Below, one piece after another: positions 46,021 through 57,106 of a stretch of DNA of 64,000 nucleotides (positions within the stretch are counted from its first letter, which is position 1; each line of letters starts with the position of its first letter). Source of the DNA: Orobanche coerulescens (taxonomy: Eukaryota; Streptophyta; Magnoliopsida; Lamiales; Orobanchaceae). The notes beneath the pieces were generated by a model. That model ran no database searches. It was not told the origin of the DNA and worked only from the letters and a program-made list of their open reading frames with translations. The stretch spans positions 167,625,787 to 167,689,786 of the forward strand of contig CM065805.1 of NCBI GenBank assembly GCA_033398695.1. Direction: 5' to 3'. The position numbers and the translations under genes are program-made.

Positions 46021-48954
46021 GGGTCAAACAACTCGGGATAACTCTCCCGCATACTATCCTCGGTTTCCCAAGTAGCCTCTTCGACTCCGTGTCTAGACCA
46101 CTGAATTTTAACCAAAGGAATCGTCTTATTCCTCAATTGTTTGATTCACCGCTCTAAAACTCGTATAGGACGTTCCTCATATGAATGATCATCGGCAATC
46201 TCGATTTCATAGAACTGAAGTATGTGACTCGGGTCGGCAACATACTTCCGCAACTGAGAGACATGAAACACATTATGCGTTCGGCTCAACGCCGGAGGTA
46301 AAGCCAATCGATAAGCTAACTCGCCTACTCGATCCAAAATCTCAAACGGTCCAATGAATCTCGGACTCAACTTCCCTCTCTTCCCAAAACGGAAGATACC
46401 ACGACTCGGGGATACCTTGACCAACACGTGGTCACCTGCCTCGAACTCTAATGGTCGACGACGGTTATCTGCATATGATTTCGCCGACTGAGTCATCAAC
46501 AAACGACTCGATCAAAGCTACCTTCTCACGGGCGGCTATAAGCATATCGGGCTCGGTGCCCAATGATTCTGATAAGTCGTCCCAACACAACGGAGATCGA
46601 CAACGACGACCATACAAGGCCTCGTAAGGTGCCATCTTGATCGAAGCATGCCAACTATTATTATACGTGAACTCGATCAATGGTAGTTGGGCTTCCCAAT
46701 CGTCTTTCCAATTGAGGACGCATGCCCTCAACATGTCCTCTAAGGTCCGAATCGTCCTCTCGATTGTCCGTCTGACCGAGGGTGAAAAGCGATCGAGATT
46801 AAGCCGGGTTCCCATAGCTCGATGAATCGATTTCCAAAATGCGACACAAACCGTCCGTCACGATCGGAAACGATACTTTTAGAGTACCGTGAAGTCGACT
46901 ATCTCTTTGATGACCGGTTGAGCAAGTCTCTGGGACCCCACGTTTCCTTGATCTCCAGAAATGAGCCGATTTGGTTAAGCGGTCCACGATCACCCGGATC
47001 GTGTTCATGCCACGACGACTCGTCGGCAAACTCGTGATGAAATCCATAGAAATGTCTTCCCACTTCCACTCGGGAATAGGAAGAGGTTTCAACATACCCG
47101 CCGTCGCCGATGTTCAATCTTAACTTGTTGTGAGTTAAGCATCTCGAAACAAATTCGCGACTTCTCGCTTCATATTACTCCACCGGTAATTTTGTTTCAA
47201 GTCCTTGTACATCTTGCTAGACCGGATGAACAGAATAAGGGTAGCATGAGCTTCTCTCAAAATAGAGTTTTTCAACTCGTCAATCGCGGCACGCACAACC
47301 GATTCTTAAACCTCAAAAGTCCATCCTCGTGGACCACAAGTCCAGGGCTTTCCCTGAGCCACATCCTCTCGGATGCGCAACAATGATGGGTCCGAACCAC
47401 GATTCTCTCGGATTTCCTCCTCGAGTGACGATGAAATCTCTAACATACAAAGCCCCCGAACTCGCTCGGCTGCACTCGATCTCGGGTCTAAGGAATTCTC
47501 TTGAAGCTCCTTCGAATCATTAAACGGGCAAGCATGCTCTGAACGGACTTACGACTCAAGGCGTCGGCGACAACATTCGCCTTGCCGGGTGGTAAAGGAT
47601 CTCGATATCATAATCTTTGATTAATTCCAACCACCGCCTCTGGCGCATATTTAACTCCTTCTGAGTAAATATATACTTTAAGCTCTTATGATCGGTGAAT
47701 ATCTGACAGGTAACGCCATAAAGATAATGACGCCAAATTTTCAAAGCGAACACCACGGCTGCTAGCTCCAGGTCGTGGGTTGGATAATTAATCTCGTAAG
47801 GTCTCAATTGCCGTGAAGCATAGGCAATAACCTTCCCGTTATGCATAAGTACACATCCGAGACCCTGTCCGGACGCATCACTAGAGACCACAAATCCTTC
47901 CGTCCCCTGCGGCAAGGAAAGTACAGGTGCTGACATTAACCGGCTCTTGAGTTCCTCAAAACTCCGTTGACACGCGTCGGACCACGTGTATTTCTTATCC
48001 TTCCGCAAAAGGTTCGTTAAGGGTTGAGCGATTCGAGAAAATCCCTCTACAAATCGCCGATAATAACCCGCTAATCCGAGGAAACTTCGGATTTCCTTAA
48101 CATTCTTCGGAGGTAGCCAATCTCGAATAGCCTCCGTCTTCTGAGGATCGACGCGAACTCCGTCTGATGAAATTACGTGTCCGAGAAACGTCACTTCGGA
48201 CATCCAAAACTCACATTTGGAAAACTTCCCATAAAGTTGTTCTCGCCTCAACACGTCGAGAACTAGATGAAGGTGAGACTCGTGTTCCTCCCGGTCACGA
48301 GAATAAATCAAAATGTCATCGATGAAGACAACAACAAACCGATCCAAAAAGTCGATGAAGACCCGATTCATTAACTCCATGAATACTGCAGGTGCATTAG
48401 TCAATCCGAACGGCATAACCACAAACTCATAATGACCATAGCGCGTGCGAAACGCTGTTCTCGCGATATCCGACTCTCGAATCGCATCGATGATATCCGG
48501 ATCTTAAGTCGATCTTGGAAAATCGAAGCTCCTGAAGTTGATCTAAGAGATCATCAATACGGGGTAAGGGATACTTATTCTTGATCGTCACCCTGTTCAA
48601 CTCCCGATAATCAATACATAAGCGAAATGAACCATCCTTCTTCTTGACAAACAACACTGGTGCTCCCCACGGGGACGCACTCGGTCGGATATAACCTTTC
48701 TCGAACAACTCCTCAAGTTGGTTCTTTAATTCCTGCATTTCGGTCAGGGCCATCCGGTACGGTGCCTTCGATATCGGGGACGTACCAGGCTCCAACTCAA
48801 TCGTGAATTCCACATCCCTCTGTGGAGGCAAGCCAGGTAACTCGTCTGAAAAAACATCGGCATATTCCCTCACCACCGGGATATCCGTCAATATTACTGA
48901 TGATTTCTCGGTTTTGGCCATATAGTCCAGTACCTTCTGGACTGCAGCCAGGGT
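46021..48954 (-). pseudogene. pol: Chromovirus pol: RT, RNaseH, integrase, chromodomain
   Basis: On the minus strand the RT starts with [18 protein letters not shown] and [20 protein letters not shown] one-base frameshift lies near 48490. The RT then continues with [20 protein letters not shown] and the active-site word FIDD (48315-48326). RNaseH has [20 protein letters not shown]. The next motif YHP is followed by a frame change where a GGG run appears one base short (near 47580). Integrase pieces follow: [40 protein letters not shown] with the catalytic Glu, and THNVFHVSQLRKYVADPSH. A TGA at 46146 separates it from a chromodomain (46021-46145: IPLVKIQWSRHGVEEATWE). The chromodomain and wording fit the Tekay lineage. 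Chromodomains are known to guide integration to heterochromatin. Confidence 0.93.
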
Positions 48955-49270
48955 AACCTTAGCGTGCGCTAAGGCTGAGTGGTAGCGTGCGCTATTTATA
49001 CCCAATTAGCGTACGCTAAAAGGAGTATGTAGCGTGCGCTACTCCTCACGCACAGCTCGCAACGAAAATGACAATGATGATAAACATGGCACGAAACTCC
49101 AATCAGATTAGTGATGAATGACGATTGATACACGATACAATTACTCTGAATGATGAATACCATGACTGAATATGAGTGACAAATGATCAATAATGAATGA
49201 AATTACTGAGTATCAATTACTGAATGATAAATACTGAATGATAATTACTGAATTACAACTGGGTATTACA
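48955..49270 (-). mobile_element. Start of the chromovirus 5' LTR (U3 fragment)
   Basis: Almost identical to 45683-45982. It is joined directly to the RT region through the shared 13-mer AGTCCAGTACCTT (about 48936-48948). This is the only remnant of the 5' LTR. Confidence 0.88.
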
Positions 49271-49360
49271 AAAACCTTCTCAATAACAAATAACGATTGA
49301 TACAGGGATCGAGTATCCCGGCTGATTCGATACAGGGTGATTGTTTTTCCCAACACGTCC

Positions 49361-51291
49361 TGAACGAATACACGGTTTATCCGACAATCCAAAATGATGT
49401 ACAGTCCATAACAAATACCCAACCACCACCCCGAGTTCAACATCGACACGATAACTAACCTTGATATCCAACTTGTCATGCAATAGACCAAATTATAGTT
49501 CACGTTCCCATTTCCATTAGACATCCTTAAAATCATATACATTATGATTTATCTTAGTCCAAAAATACCATACATACCACCAATCCGACAATTCATATAT
49601 TCCATAATACCATTGCTATATGAATCATAAATGAAATGAAAATGAAATCATTTATTAACATTATGAACTGAGCAAGCATAACTTGCCTCGATACCAATTC
49701 GATGAAGTTATTACTAGTCCCATCGTCTTCATCTACAAGCTCCGCAGCCCCGACTCACCGCAGCACAACGGTTAATATCAACGATTATCTAACGCAACCT
49801 AATACAATAATCAATCAATGATACGTTCGATAACAATCAACAACCGGTATAATCGACCAATCAAACTCAACGGTATCTCGATCATACGAAATTAAACCAT
49901 ATCAACTCTTATCAATACGAATACAAGCCGAATTTCGATAATCAATAGTTCTATCAACGTCTACAACATTCTTGGTTCCGACTTAAATCTTAAATTCGGA
50001 TTTACACGGCTCATTCTTGCAAATTCATAGGAATACAATTACCGGCTATCATCATGAATAATCATATACCAAAATTAACCGTAATCCTTATAATTTACGG
50101 ACATATATTATTCAAGAATTCTTCAAGAACATGAATTAGTCCATAATCATGTTTGAAGCCAACAAAACGACGTAATTGGATGTGTTCTAACATCTAATCA
50201 TCATCTAATCCATAATCCAAGGCATGTATCATTTTGTTCTTCAATATACGATTCATATAATCTCAAAATCATAACATCAACACTAACATCAAAATCCGAA
50301 TTCAAGGAGTAGAGTTCATCAACATACCTTTTGAAGATGAATAACACAATCAAACATTTCCAAAACTCCAAGAACTCCAAGTTTCAAGCTTCCAATCATC
50401 CTTATCAAAGTCTTAACAAGGGTATGAGGGTCTGAAATGGGTTTAAGAGTGAAGAGGGACGATTAGGGAAGGAGGAAATGTGTTTACTTACGTGAGGAAA
50501 TGAAAGTCCCGTCCTTATTTTATAAACTGTGCATCTCGTTACGTACGTTAAGTTCCAACATTAACGTACGTAAGGCCTCTAACGTACGCTATATGTCCTA
50601 TATAGCGTCGTAATCGTCATCCAGGTAAAGCTGTACTATTTTGCACCTTGCGTTACGTCGTAATACCATCACCATAGCGCACGTAATGTAGCGGTTGACT
50701 TGCTACAGTAACAACCAATATTACGTACGTAATATGCCATGCATAGCGTCGTAATGCCGAAGTTGACTCGCTGTCCACATCTGCGCGGCGGCCAACACCG
50801 GGTCCCACCTGCCGACCACGACTCGATCCTATCTGAATCCCTTCTTAACGTACGTAATGTACATTCCTTAACGTACGTTAATTCTGCTTGCTTACGTACG
50901 TAAGTCTCCTTACATAGCGTACGTAATGGCTTTCATACTTAGCCATTTCTGCCCCTGTTTGACATCTCAATATACTGAATACGTACACGCGACATACTGA
51001 ATACATATGCTCATTCCGATATCATTCTCATACGATACTTCTGATGCACGATACCTCGAATACAACTGTCGACCAAGTAGGGCAATCATACAAATACTGA
51101 TACGGTATATCCGATATCGAAATCACATCAAGCATGTAATATCCTAGAATCAAAATAACCTCGATATACATACTGGCACGGCTGTCATGGTTTACAAAAT
51201 TATCCCCTCATATCGTGTCGGTCCCACTCTGTACAGTACATCCCAGATAAAATAATGCGAAAAATCCATAGTGAAATTCTAGGATATTACA
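49361..51291 (-). mobile_element. LTR B of the large-LTR element, second part
   Basis: This continues LTR B after the copia insertion, copying 26992-28919 of LTR A. It ends GGATATTACA at 51291, followed by the TTAAT duplication. The palindrome array lies at 50541-50937; several units read ACGTCGT where LTR A has ACGTACGT. Confidence 0.9.
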
Positions 51292-51296
51292 TTAAT

Positions 51297-51753
51297 GCAA
51301 TTAAAATCATTATTTGATATGTCATTAGGCAATTAGGTAATTTTAAGGAACCATTGTGTTTATGAAATCTTAACAACATATTCAAAATAAAAAACAATTG
51401 TGTTTGATAAATTCTAACAACATGTTTTAAATGAACAACACTTGAGTTATAAGCAAACAGACAATGGACAAATTCTACAAAAATGTTGTGTATTTTTTTT
51501 TTGACAAGTGTGTATTGTTCTAAAACTATTGTGTAGCATCCCAAACAACAATGGTTTCTAAGTGGAGTGTTGTTGTTTCTGGCTATTACACAATGGTGTT
51601 TAGAGATGATGTCGTTGTGTCTCACTCTTTCACACAACAGATTCTATACCGTTGTCTGATGCAGGTAAGAGACGGCGTATCAATAGACAATGGAAAAACG
51701 AGGAGTTCGTCAACGGGCAACAACCGTTGTCTGATGCAATTTTTCTTGTAGTG
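51297..51753. repeat. CACTA right subterminal region
   Basis: About 450 bp with repeated ACAATGG / CACAAC / GTTGTCTGATGCA words in both orientations, ending TTTTTCTTGTAGTG. Such repeats bind transposase in characterised CACTA elements. The long minus-strand ORF here reads through these repeats and is not a gene. Confidence 0.8.
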
Positions 51754-51989
51754 CAAATAAAACGACATCCTTTTTTTTTTTCAAGTGAAATTGCACAAAG
51801 GGATCAAAAGTGCGCGACCTATACCTAGCCCTCGGGGCAATAGTTATTTGAGGAATGAAATCGGATGACAAGGAAGTCACGTGACAACAAAACTTTTTTT
51901 TTCTGGGTTGAAATATATTAGTAAACTTGATTTATAAAATATTTTGCAAAAAAATGTTCTAGAATATAAAAAGATAAAATAAGAAAAGG
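51754..51989. other. CACTA flank
   Basis: Begins with the CAA duplication and a poly-T run (51771-51781), then AT-rich sequence. No gene is seen. The first ~125 bases recur at 63896-64000. Confidence 0.6.
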
Positions 51990-52737
51990 ATGAATCGAGA
52001 AAGAAACAGAAGATTAAAAAGAGGATGGGAGTATGGATTGAATTTAAATTTTAAGTATGAGAAATGCATACCTTTTGTTTTTTTCCGTGGTCTTTTGGGA
52101 CATGGTGTAAGGTTCTGCTCAGTGGTTCTAGACTCCACGCTTGAGCCTCATGAATACCCGTTTGGCTCGTGGTTACGTGCGGTGCCACGGCGGACGAATT
52201 TAACTATTGGTGAGAAGTGGATAGGTCGGAAGGTCGTTGCACCGGTTGAACAAGGGGATAATAGCCGACGTGAGTGGAGTCGAGAATGATGCTCTGTTTG
52301 TTGATCTTAAGCATAAATAAACGAACTTCGGATGTTGTGATTGACTATGAGCGAGTGCTGCGAAGGAGATATTAATGACGGACGAGTCACAAAATGGGGA
52401 TGTGGCGGGTCTTGGTTTCCGTGCCCGCCGAGATCAATGAGTACCTTATCTTTGGGCTGCCGAGTGCAGGCAACTCAGAGACAGTTCAAGAAATCTTAGA
52501 CATGACGTCTAAGAAGAAGCCCATGTTTGTGATTCTTATTGAAACTAAAGCTACGAGACAAAGCGAGAGAAAGTGAGAGTGAAGTTGCGGTTTGAAGGGC
52601 TCTTTTATGTGGAGCCGAGGGGTTTTAGTGGCAGAATGGCTCTATTTTGGCGGGATAGGGGGTGGCTAGTCTCATAAGCTACTCCAAGACTCATGTTGAT
52701 GTGCAGGTTAGTATATCAGGAAAAGAGAGTTGGCGAT
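51990..52737 (+). pseudogene. L1-type LINE: ORF1 end and endonuclease start
   Basis: Bases 51990-52289 encode the end of a plant LINE ORF1. The zinc-knuckle-like part reads YEKCIPFVFFRGLLGHGVRF, in which an expected cysteine before GLLGH is arginine, followed by YPFGSWLRAVPRR. Bases 52394-52737 resemble the start of ORF2, the endonuclease: GNSETVQEILDMTSKKKPMF and ILIETKA (metal-binding Glu of the EEP nuclease fold), then RVKLRFEGLFYVEPRGFSG. The frame has a stop at 52574. It breaks off at SGKESWR, where a Tat-like LTR enters, and resumes at 60425. ORF1 binds RNA and ORF2 nicks DNA and reverse-transcribes; neither is intact. Confidence 0.82.
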
Positions 52738-53488
52738 TGTTGGTAGTCGATCCGTCTTGGCGTCCACCTAAGCGCCTCGGGCGTCGAGCAGTGAGCGATC
52801 CGAGCTGACCGGTCATAAACTTGATCGTTTCTCGGGGTTCGCACAAAGGGCCGGACCGGGCAGAGACCTTAGAGCCGACCCGGAATCCGGACCAGAAAGG
52901 CCGAGCAGACCCTATATGAAAACACCATAATCACGAATAAAGCCGACCCAGTAGCGGGAGGTCAAGGGCCGACCTCATTGTCGGTCATGTATAAATATCG
53001 AAAGCCCGAAGAACAGGCAGACAGGACGGTAAGTGAGAGTTGTCATATCCCTACACAAAGCACACTTGAGAAGACGACACGTGTCAAAGGAGTCACCTCC
53101 ATCGCGACACATGTCATCAGCATATTCATCCCAATCGTTCTACTGTCCTCTCATGAATGGCTGGAAACACCTATATATATGCCAGGAGAAGGCACAAAAA
53201 GAGGACTTTTGGAAAAGCTAAAAAAGAGAGAGAGAGAGAGAAAGAGAGATAAGAAAGAGAGAAAAGAGAAAAGAGAAAAGGATAAGACTTGTAATTAACA
53301 AGCACCAGCTGTACGGACAAGCCAAAATATTTTCGGCCCGGCTCTACTCTTTATCAAGATCATCAATAAACATTTAATGGTCCAATATTTTTAATTCTGT
53401 TTATACGTCCCTCTTATTAGTTTCTACGTGGCTTCGATCCATTCGTCCAGATCAGTACACGTGACGTTGACCAAATCAGATGTCAACA
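52738..53488 (+). mobile_element. 5' LTR of the Tat-like element
   Basis: 751 bp, closely matching the 3' copy. It contains CCTATATATATGCC (TATA box, near 53170), a GA-rich microsatellite (53222-53280) and the end GATGTCAACA. The ORF near 52978 is a read-through of this LTR and also occurs in the other copy, so it is not evidence of a gene. Confidence 0.88.
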
Positions 53489-54778
53489 GATTGGCGCTAG
53501 AAGGAGGGCCGCACAACCTACGCTTTTCTCGTTCATATTGCAAGTCAATCCTATGCTTTTCTTTAAAAGATTTCTTGTTAAGTATAGGATTCTCCATCTC
53601 TAACCACAAGTGACGAATTACCATCAGGCCCGTCCAAAGGGCCCGTTATGCGATGGAGGACACCGTTATGAGGTATACACGCTAAGAAGTTCTCTATCAT
53701 GCATGGACGTATCGGACTATTCTTAGTGTGCACAGGACGAACACGGCTTCGCGCCAAACTGCAATCAGCACGCAGATGTTTTGAAAGACAGTCTGATGGC
53801 GGAGCATTTTGACACACCTTGTGTTCATCCGGAAATAACCACGCCCACCAAGGGATGGTAAGATGAAAGCATAGGAATCATCGTAACTACGAGTCGAAAG
53901 CATAGGAATCATCGTAATATGAAGTTGAAAGCACAGGAGCCATTGTGACCACGGGCTCCTGCTCGACTCGGCTGACCCCTGAGAGGTCATAATTTGAAGG
54001 ATATTGAGCGTCGCTCAAAATTCCAGGGAAGGTCTCAAAGAGTCCTCGTGTCCTTCAAATTAAAGTTGCAGTCAACATACACTGCAACATCTGAAAACTC
54101 CTTCGGAATTTCCATCCACCCGCGAGGTCCTGGTACTCCGACGGTAATGGACCCGCTGAAAGCATCTCCAAGTATTGAGCCATGTGTTAGAAGAGCCGTG
54201 GCGGCCCTTACCGAGGGTGGAAGTCAAAGCAAAAGTAATCCATAAAGGAGGTTTCCCATAATCACCCGACCGGCGATCGTTAGGAGGCCACCGCGAGACT
54301 CAAAACTCCAAGTGATGAAAAAGCCGTGAAAATGGAAAATCCCGGTGAAACTAAAATGAGCGAGGAGTAATGTAAGAAAAGAGGGGCCGACCGACCGAGT
54401 CACCGTCTTTGCGACGGCCGACCCAAGAAGAATCCCGGGCGTTCTACGATGACCCGGTCGAAATTGGGATACACCCATAGGAGAAGTCGTTTCAAAGAAC
54501 AAGGTCAATATGACCCGAGAACTTGGACCTCGTCGTCGAAAAGGCGGAACGTATTCTACGAAACATCCGAGGATTATCAGAGTTTCCAGGCTAATGACCT
54601 CATTGTTAAAATAAGCACTGGGGCCCGATACGGGACCTCCTGAATCCCAGTAACGAAGCCCGTCAGAACGGAGGTTGCTAGCTAAAATATGTAAGTGACC
54701 AAGGGTCAATTCATTTGTTGAATGCCATTAGGGTACAGTCAATAAAATTTGATTTTATGTTCACCTCGGAAACAAAAT
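53489..54778 (+). other. Gene-free internal region of the Tat-like element
   Basis: It follows the primer site. Open stretches are short, on both strands, and match no gag, protease or RT motif that I can recognise. It contains a repeated GAAAGCATAGGAATCATCGTAA word (near 53863 and 53896). The gag-pol genes expected here have been lost. Confidence 0.6.
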
Positions 54779-55104
54779 GCACTATAAGACCGAGTTCGCC
54801 TCGGCACCTCGAATGACCGGCTCCTCCGGCACTATAAGACCGAGTTCGCCTCGGCACCTCGAATGACCGGCTTCTCCGGCACTATAAGACCGAGTTCACC
54901 TCGGCACCTCGAATGACCGGCTCCTCCGGCACTATAAGACCGAGTTCACCTCGGCACCTCGAATGACCGGCTCCTCCGGCACCATAAGACCGAGTTCGCC
55001 TCGGCACCTCGAATGACCGGCTCCTCCGGCACTATAAGACCGAGTTCACCTCGGCACCTCGAATGACCGGCTCCTCCGGCACTATAAGACCGAGTTCGCC
55101 TCGG
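54779..55104. repeat. 50-bp tandem repeat, type A, about 6.5 copies
   Basis: The unit starts CACTATAAGACCGAGTTCGC and ends GACCGGCTCCTCCGG, 50 bp, with almost no differences between copies (mainly TTCGCC/TTCACC). It carries the inverted words CCGAG...CTCGG. Confidence 0.95.
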
Positions 55105-55194
55105 CCCCAGGTTTCGAGGAAGAGATCAAAAGTTCCAACCACTACGCTTCAAGAGGTAAATATCCTGTGATATTATGATCTTTATTAGGATATT

Positions 55195-56955
55195 GATTTC
55201 ACCAAGAATATAAGACCGAGGTCGCCTCGGCACCTTATAAGACCGGTCCACCCGGCACTAAAAGTCCGAGCTCGCCTCGGCACCTTAAAAGACCGGTCCA
55301 CCCGGCATTGAAAGTCCGAGCTCGCCTCGGTACCTTATAAGACCGGCTCCTCCGGCACTATAAAACCGAGCTCGCCTCGGCACCTCAAAAGACCGGTCCA
55401 CCCGGCATTGAAAGTCCGAGCTCGCCTCGGCACCTCAAAAGACCGGTCCACCCGGCACCGAAAGTCCGAGCTCGCCTCGGCACCTTATAAGACCGGTCCA
55501 CCCGGCACTAAAAGTCCGAGCTCGCCTCGGCACCTCAAAAGACCGGTCCACCCGGCGTTGAAAGTACGAGCTCGCCTCGGTACCTTATAAGACCGGTCCA
55601 CCCGGCATTGAAAGTCCGAGCTCGCTTCGGCACCTTATAAGACCGGCTCCTCCGGCACTATAAAACCGAGCTCGCCTCGGCACCTCAAAAGACCGGTCCA
55701 CCCGGCATTGAAAGTCCGAGCTCGCCTCGGCACCTCAAAAGACCGGTCCACCCGGCACCGAAAGTCCGAGCTCGCCTCGGCACCTTATAAGACCGGTCCA
55801 CCCGGCACTAAAAGTCCGAGATCGCCTCGGCACCTCAAAAGACCGGTCCACCCGGCATTGAAAGTCCGAGCTCGCTTCGGCACCTTATAAGACCGGCTCC
55901 TCCGGCACTATAAAACCGAGCTCGCCTCGGCACCTCAAAAGACCGGTCCACCCGGCATTGAAAGTCCGAGCTCGCCTCGGCACCTCAAAAGACCGGTCCA
56001 CCCGGCACCGAAAGTCCGAGCTCGCCTCGGCACCTTATAAGACCGGTCCACCCGGCACTAAAAGTCCGAGCTCGCCTCGGCACCTCAAAAGACCGGTCCA
56101 CCCGGCATTGAAAGTCCGAGCTCGCCTCGGCACCTTATAAGACCGGCTCCTCCGGCACTATAAAACCGAGCTCGCCTCGGCACCTCAAAAGACCGGTCCA
56201 CCCGGCGTTGAAAGTACGAGCTCGCCTCGGTACCTTAAAAGACCGGTCCACCCGGCACTAAAAGTCCGAGCTCGCCTCGGCGCTTCAAAAGACCGGTCCA
56301 CCCGGCATTGAAAGTCCGAGCTCGCCTCGGCACCTTATAAGACCGGCTCCTCCGGCACTATAAAACCGAGCTCGCCTCGGCACCTCAAAAGACCGGTCCA
56401 CCCGGCATTGAAAGTCCGAGCTCGCCTCGGCACCTCAAAAGACCGGTCCACCCGGCATTGAAAGTCCGAGCTCGCCTCGGCACCTCAAAAGACCGGTCCA
56501 CCCGGCACCGAAAGTCCGAGCTCGCCTCGGCACCTTATAAGACCGGTCCACCCGGCACTAAAAGTCCGAGCTCGCCTCGGCACCTCAAAAGACCGGTCCA
56601 CCCGGCATTGAAAGTCCGAGCTCGCTTCGGCACCTTATAAGACCGGCTCCTCCGGCACTATAAAACCGAGCTCGCCTCGGCACCTCAAAAGACCGGTCCA
56701 CCCGGCATTGAAAGTCCGAGCTCGCCTCGGCACCTCAAAAGACCGGTCCACCCGGCACCGAAAGTCCGAGCTCGCCTCGGCACCTTATAAGACCGGTCCA
56801 CCCGGCACTAAAAGTCCGAGCTCGCCTCGGCACCTCAAAAGACCGGTCCACCCGGCGTTGAAAGTACGAGCTCGCCTCGGTACCTTAAAAGACCGGTCCA
56901 CCCGGCACTAAAAGTCCGAGCTCGCCTCGGCGCTTCAAAGGACCGGTCCATCCGG
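55195..56955. repeat. 50-bp tandem repeat, type B, about 35 copies
   Basis: The unit is 50 bp: CACTAAAAGTCCGAGCTCGC ... CCTCAAAAGACCGGTCCACC, with variants in two positions (ACTA/ATTG/ACCG and CTCAAAA/TTATAA) and an occasional GGCTCCTCCGG type like array A. Blocks of five or six units recur at 250 or 300 bp spacing. Tandem arrays in the region 3' of pol are known for Tat elements and can seed satellites. Confidence 0.95.
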
Positions 56956-57106
56956 CAGAAAAAACGGCGGTCTGACCAATAGGGCCCAAACACAAAAAAG
57001 CAACAAAGGCCACAAAAAGATCTTATTCACTCAAAATAAGCTCCATACGGAAGAAATTAAGGAAAAGTGACACGCAGGCCATACATGGAATAAAATAAAA
57101 AAAAGT

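Larger units (their letters stand above)
43620..49270 (-). mobile_element. Deleted chromovirus inside the SIRE-like LTR
   Basis: A minus-strand chromovirus bounded by TGTAACACCCC (43620) and GGGTATTACA (49270), with a perfect AAAAC duplication. It keeps a full 3' LTR (43620-45982), the pol region from just before RT to the chromodomain (46021-48954) and only the first ~315 bp of the 5' LTR (48955-49270). The rest of the 5' LTR, the primer site, gag and protease are gone. Confidence 0.93.
31536..49355 (-). mobile_element. SIRE-like Ty1/copia element, minus strand
   Basis: The LTRs are 31536-32706 (3') and 42531-43619 joined to 49276-49355 (5'), with ends TGTTGGGAAAAACA and GGCCAACA on the minus strand, and the target duplication is CGTCC (31531-31535, 49356-49360). 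Order on the minus strand is primer site, gag with zinc knuckle and coiled coil, protease, integrase, RT, RNaseH, and then a separate env-like region before the 3' LTR. That gene order and the very long gag identify the SIRE (Maximus) type. Every gene is broken by frameshifts. Confidence 0.92.
24745..51291 (-). mobile_element. Large-LTR, almost internal-less retrotransposon
   Basis: This is a minus-strand LTR element with two LTRs of about 4.18 kb (24745-28919, and 29306-31535 joined to 49361-51291) and only 386 bp between them. It is flanked by the 5-bp duplication TTAAT (24740-24744 and 51292-51296). The second LTR is split by the SIRE-like copia. No gag or pol exists, so mobility would need proteins from a relative. 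The iMet-type primer site, the GTTTCG-GGACGAAAC motif near the polypurine tract and the LTR ends place it with the chromoviruses of this window. Confidence 0.92.
20834..51753. mobile_element. CACTA transposon carrying a nested set of elements
   Basis: The left end is CACTACAAGAAAAACGC and the right end, reversed, is CACTACAAGAAAAATTGC. Both are flanked by the 3-bp duplication CAA (20831-20833 and 51754-51756), which is diagnostic of CACTA (En/Spm) elements. Subterminal CAGACAAC/GTTGTCTG words are repeated on both sides. The CACTA DNA itself is 20834-24744 and 51297-51753; everything between is the large-LTR insertion with its TTAAT duplication. No transposase ORF is visible, so it is non-autonomous. 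Confidence 0.93.

Noticed and set aside
51287..51637. 116-residue minus-strand ORF near the CACTA end (also at 63428-63778)
   Set aside because: It reads through subterminal CACTA repeats and the TTAAT junction with the LTR, so it spans an insertion boundary. No domain is recognisable.
53578..54709. Possible gag of the Tat-like element on either strand
   Set aside because: No zinc knuckle, WYTSLPP-type core or protease motif in any frame; open stretches are short and unsupported.
55408..56911. Series of 60-67-residue Lys/Arg-rich plus-strand ORFs
   Set aside because: Translations of the 50-bp repeat; they recur with the array period and have no independent support.
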